Below, piece by piece: positions 33,196 through 34,391 of a DNA stretch of 34,391 nt. The notes beneath the pieces are model-generated. The model made no database searches. It was not told where the DNA came from and worked only from the letters and a program-made list of their open reading frames with translations. Position numbers and translations under genes: made by a program. This DNA comes from Promethearchaeota archaeon (GTDB taxonomy: Archaea > Asgardarchaeota > Lokiarchaeia > Sigynarchaeales > SOKP01), in assembly GCA_013375495.1 (NCBI GenBank), contig JABXKC010000035.1:1-34391 (forward strand). Direction: 5' to 3'. Numbering within the stretch: the stretch's first letter is position 1; every line of letters starts with the position of its first letter.

Positions 33196-33645
33196 ATGGA
33201 TTTATTCGATTGGATGTTTATCGTTTCTGGTTTCATTTTTTTTGTATCAATGATTGGTGCTATACTCTTAATGACCAATAATAAATTGAAAACCGTTAAA
33301 ATATTTGGTATTATCCTTGCCGTTTTGATGCTTCCAATTATAGCGATTTTTATAAATTATATCGTAATTGGGAAAGATTTGCGATTTATTATTTACCTTG
33401 TTTTAATCTTCATTTATCTACTAGCAGAATTCTTACTTGATAGCGTTTTTAAAATTGATTTTCGATCAAAAACGAGTACACACGTTCCATATATTATCAT
33501 AGAATGGGGTGCAGCCTTTTCTTTCTTGTTTGGTACGATATATCTTGATACGACTATAGGTTGGATTATCGCAATCTTTTTTTGGACCTTTATCGCTGTT
33601 TTAATTTATTACATCATCAAGCGAAGAAAAAATAAAGAAACCTAA
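33196..33645 (+). CDS. Hypothetical membrane protein
   Basis: A 149-residue protein with about five hydrophobic segments (near residues 6-26, 36-58, 63-85, 98-115 and 118-141) and a basic end KRRKNKET. The inward-facing positive ends fit a normal membrane topology. I do not recognise a family. It is followed by A9 and T14 runs before the convergent small gene. Composition and codon use resemble the neighbours, and it is probably real, with unknown function. Confidence 0.6.
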   Translation: MDLFDWMFIVSGFIFFVSMIGAILLMTNNKLKTVKIFGIILAVLMLPIIAIFINYIVIGKDLRFIIYLVLIFIYLLAEFLLDSVFKIDFRSKTSTHVPYIIIEWGAAFSFLFGTIYLDTTIGWIIAIFFWTFIAVLIYYIIKRRKNKET

Positions 33646-33659
33646 GAGGAAGGAAAATT

Positions 33660-33690
33660 AAAAAAAAAGGATTTTATTTTTTTTTTTTTT
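33660..33690. terminator. A9 and T14 tracts between convergent genes
   Basis: A9 (33660-33668) and T14 (33677-33690) with a short spacer between two convergent stops. T14 would end the plus-strand membrane protein transcript and A9 reads as U9 for the opposite gene. Pairing of the two into a hairpin would serve both. Confidence 0.55.
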
Positions 33691-33707
33691 CTCAAACCAC
33701 GCGAATA

Positions 33708-34016
33708 TTACTCCCATTTCATCCCCATTAGAGCGTAGCCATCTGAAACTCCCATTAATGGTTCGACTAGATATCTAAAACCTTCAATATTGATGAATGG
33801 TATGAAATATTTAGTCAACTCTCCCATCGCTTCTTCCGCTTTACCTCTCTCTGTATAAATTAGATGATATTGTTTAATACCGTCTATTCCTCCAGAAGTA
33901 TTAAAAACTCTCCATTTAGAAACGAATGGGATTTCTCTCGGTTGTTTCAGATATAACTTTGCCATATCAGTAGCTTTATGGGGTGGATACCACACAGTCA
34001 GCATAAAGATGCCCAT
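33708..34016 (-). CDS. Small hypothetical protein
   Basis: A 102-residue soluble protein beginning MGIFMLTVWYPPHKATDMAK. The alternating pattern (F-M-L-T-V-W-Y, then a helix, then V-F-N-T-S-G and YHLIYTERGKAEEAMGELTKYF) suggests a ferredoxin-like alpha-beta fold of the dimeric barrel kind, but I do not recognise the family and the fold is a guess. AAGAGGT nine bases before the ATG supports the start. It is convergent with the membrane protein gene. Confidence 0.65.
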   Translation of the reverse strand: MGIFMLTVWYPPHKATDMAKLYLKQPREIPFVSKWRVFNTSGGIDGIKQYHLIYTERGKAEEAMGELTKYFIPFINIEGFRYLVEPLMGVSDGYALMGMKWE

Positions 34017-34185
34017 TTTTTTTTACCTCTTATGTGAATTAATTATAAATTAAATTAGATTTCTTGGAGATGAAAAATTAGTGCTGATACCTATATATAT
34101 GTTGACATTCTTGTGAAAATCTATTTAACATTTTAGCATTTTCAAAAATAAAAAAAAAGTTTTAATATTATTAAATAAGATTTCT

Positions 34186-34391
34186 TTATACTTCGTATCC
34201 CATAAAGAAGACTTTACGACCACATGCAAATGCGCATCCTTTTTTCGAAATATGAACAGTTATCTTACCACACTCATTCTTTCCTTTGTACATCTCGTTC
34301 CATGTGGAAACATGGTGAAAGTAAATATCCCATGAAACACGTTGTTCCTCAATTCTAATTTCGATTGTAGTAGAATTAATATAGATCGCAG
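34186..34391 (-). CDS. 3' part of a gene running off the window
   Basis: A minus-strand frame is open from the window edge to TAA at 34186-34188, giving 67 complete codons. It reads AIYINSTTIEIRIEEQRVSW and continues through NEMYKGKNECGK, a beta strand TVHISKKGCAFACGRK and VFFMGYEV. The three Cys in NECGK and GCAFACG could form a metal site or disulfide. Base composition is less AT-rich than the 170 bases downstream, as expected of coding DNA. Start and function are not visible, and I do not recognise the family. Confidence 0.6.
   Translation of the reverse strand, partial: AIYINSTTIEIRIEEQRVSWDIYFHHVSTWNEMYKGKNECGKITVHISKKGCAFACGRKVFFMGYEV

Noticed and set aside
1..34391. CRISPR arrays, insertion sequences, tRNA or rRNA genes
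   Set aside because: I looked for regularly spaced repeats, transposase motifs and tRNA cloverleaf signatures and found none; the only clear repeat is the two-copy 68-bp element.

Overview
The window looks like a piece of an Asgard (Promethearchaeota) archaeal genome, most likely of Lokiarchaeia-like type. The support is: AT-rich DNA with long homopolymer T tracts after genes; archaeal TATA boxes (TTTATATA type) with short or absent leaders at several starts; a canonical Rab/Ras-like small GTPase and a second, degenerate one; a large winged-helix plus TPR protein; an Lrp-type regulator with two helix-turn-helix units; and many flavodoxin, DUF362, UbiA and DUF3795 proteins. There are no rRNA or tRNA genes, so the lineage is inferred from gene content only. 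I saw no CRISPR array and no transposase.

Layout. 1-1630: the end of an ABC-2 exporter (ATPase cut by the window edge, then permease) and a small two-helix membrane protein. 2000-4240: a DUF6326 membrane protein and a double-HTH Lrp regulator, bracketed by two copies of a 68-bp element containing a perfect 14-bp palindrome. 4240-8600: a redox block with a flavodoxin, two DUF4386 membrane proteins (one frameshifted), a flavodoxin-like protein, a QueG-like double 4Fe-4S protein and a quinone-oxidoreductase-type dehydrogenase. 8800-12660: an alpha/beta hydrolase, an E2-like acyltransferase gene interrupted by an in-frame TAG, a membrane-anchored extracytoplasmic protein, a pseudo-GTPase with a polybasic tail, and a PNPOx-like flavin protein.

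12700-17970, all on the minus strand, reads as one operon: a PEP-synthase-like phosphotransferase, a PlsY-type glycerol-3-phosphate acyltransferase, and a MacB/FtsX-type ABC permease with its ATPase. 18290-24970: a secreted, membrane-anchored esterase, a flavodoxin, a GDT1/UPF0016 cation transporter, a GPH-family sugar symporter, a DUF362 protein and a UbiA prenyltransferase. 25090-29950: a soluble histidine kinase overlapping its response regulator, divergent from a wHTH-TPR protein that is followed by a Rab-like GTPase. 29950-34391: a possible small transcription unit with its own TATA box and terminator, a DUF3795 protein, an MFS exporter, a truncated dehydrogenase paralogue, two small proteins, and the 3' part of a gene that runs off the window.

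The points most worth following are the repeated element around the Lrp gene, the lipid-flavoured PEPS-like/PlsY/ABC operon, the pseudo-GTPase, the soluble phosphorelay next to the wHTH-TPR/GTPase pair, and three TAG codons after which the frame stays open. TAG also appears to be an ordinary stop in this window, so recoding is only one of the possible readings.
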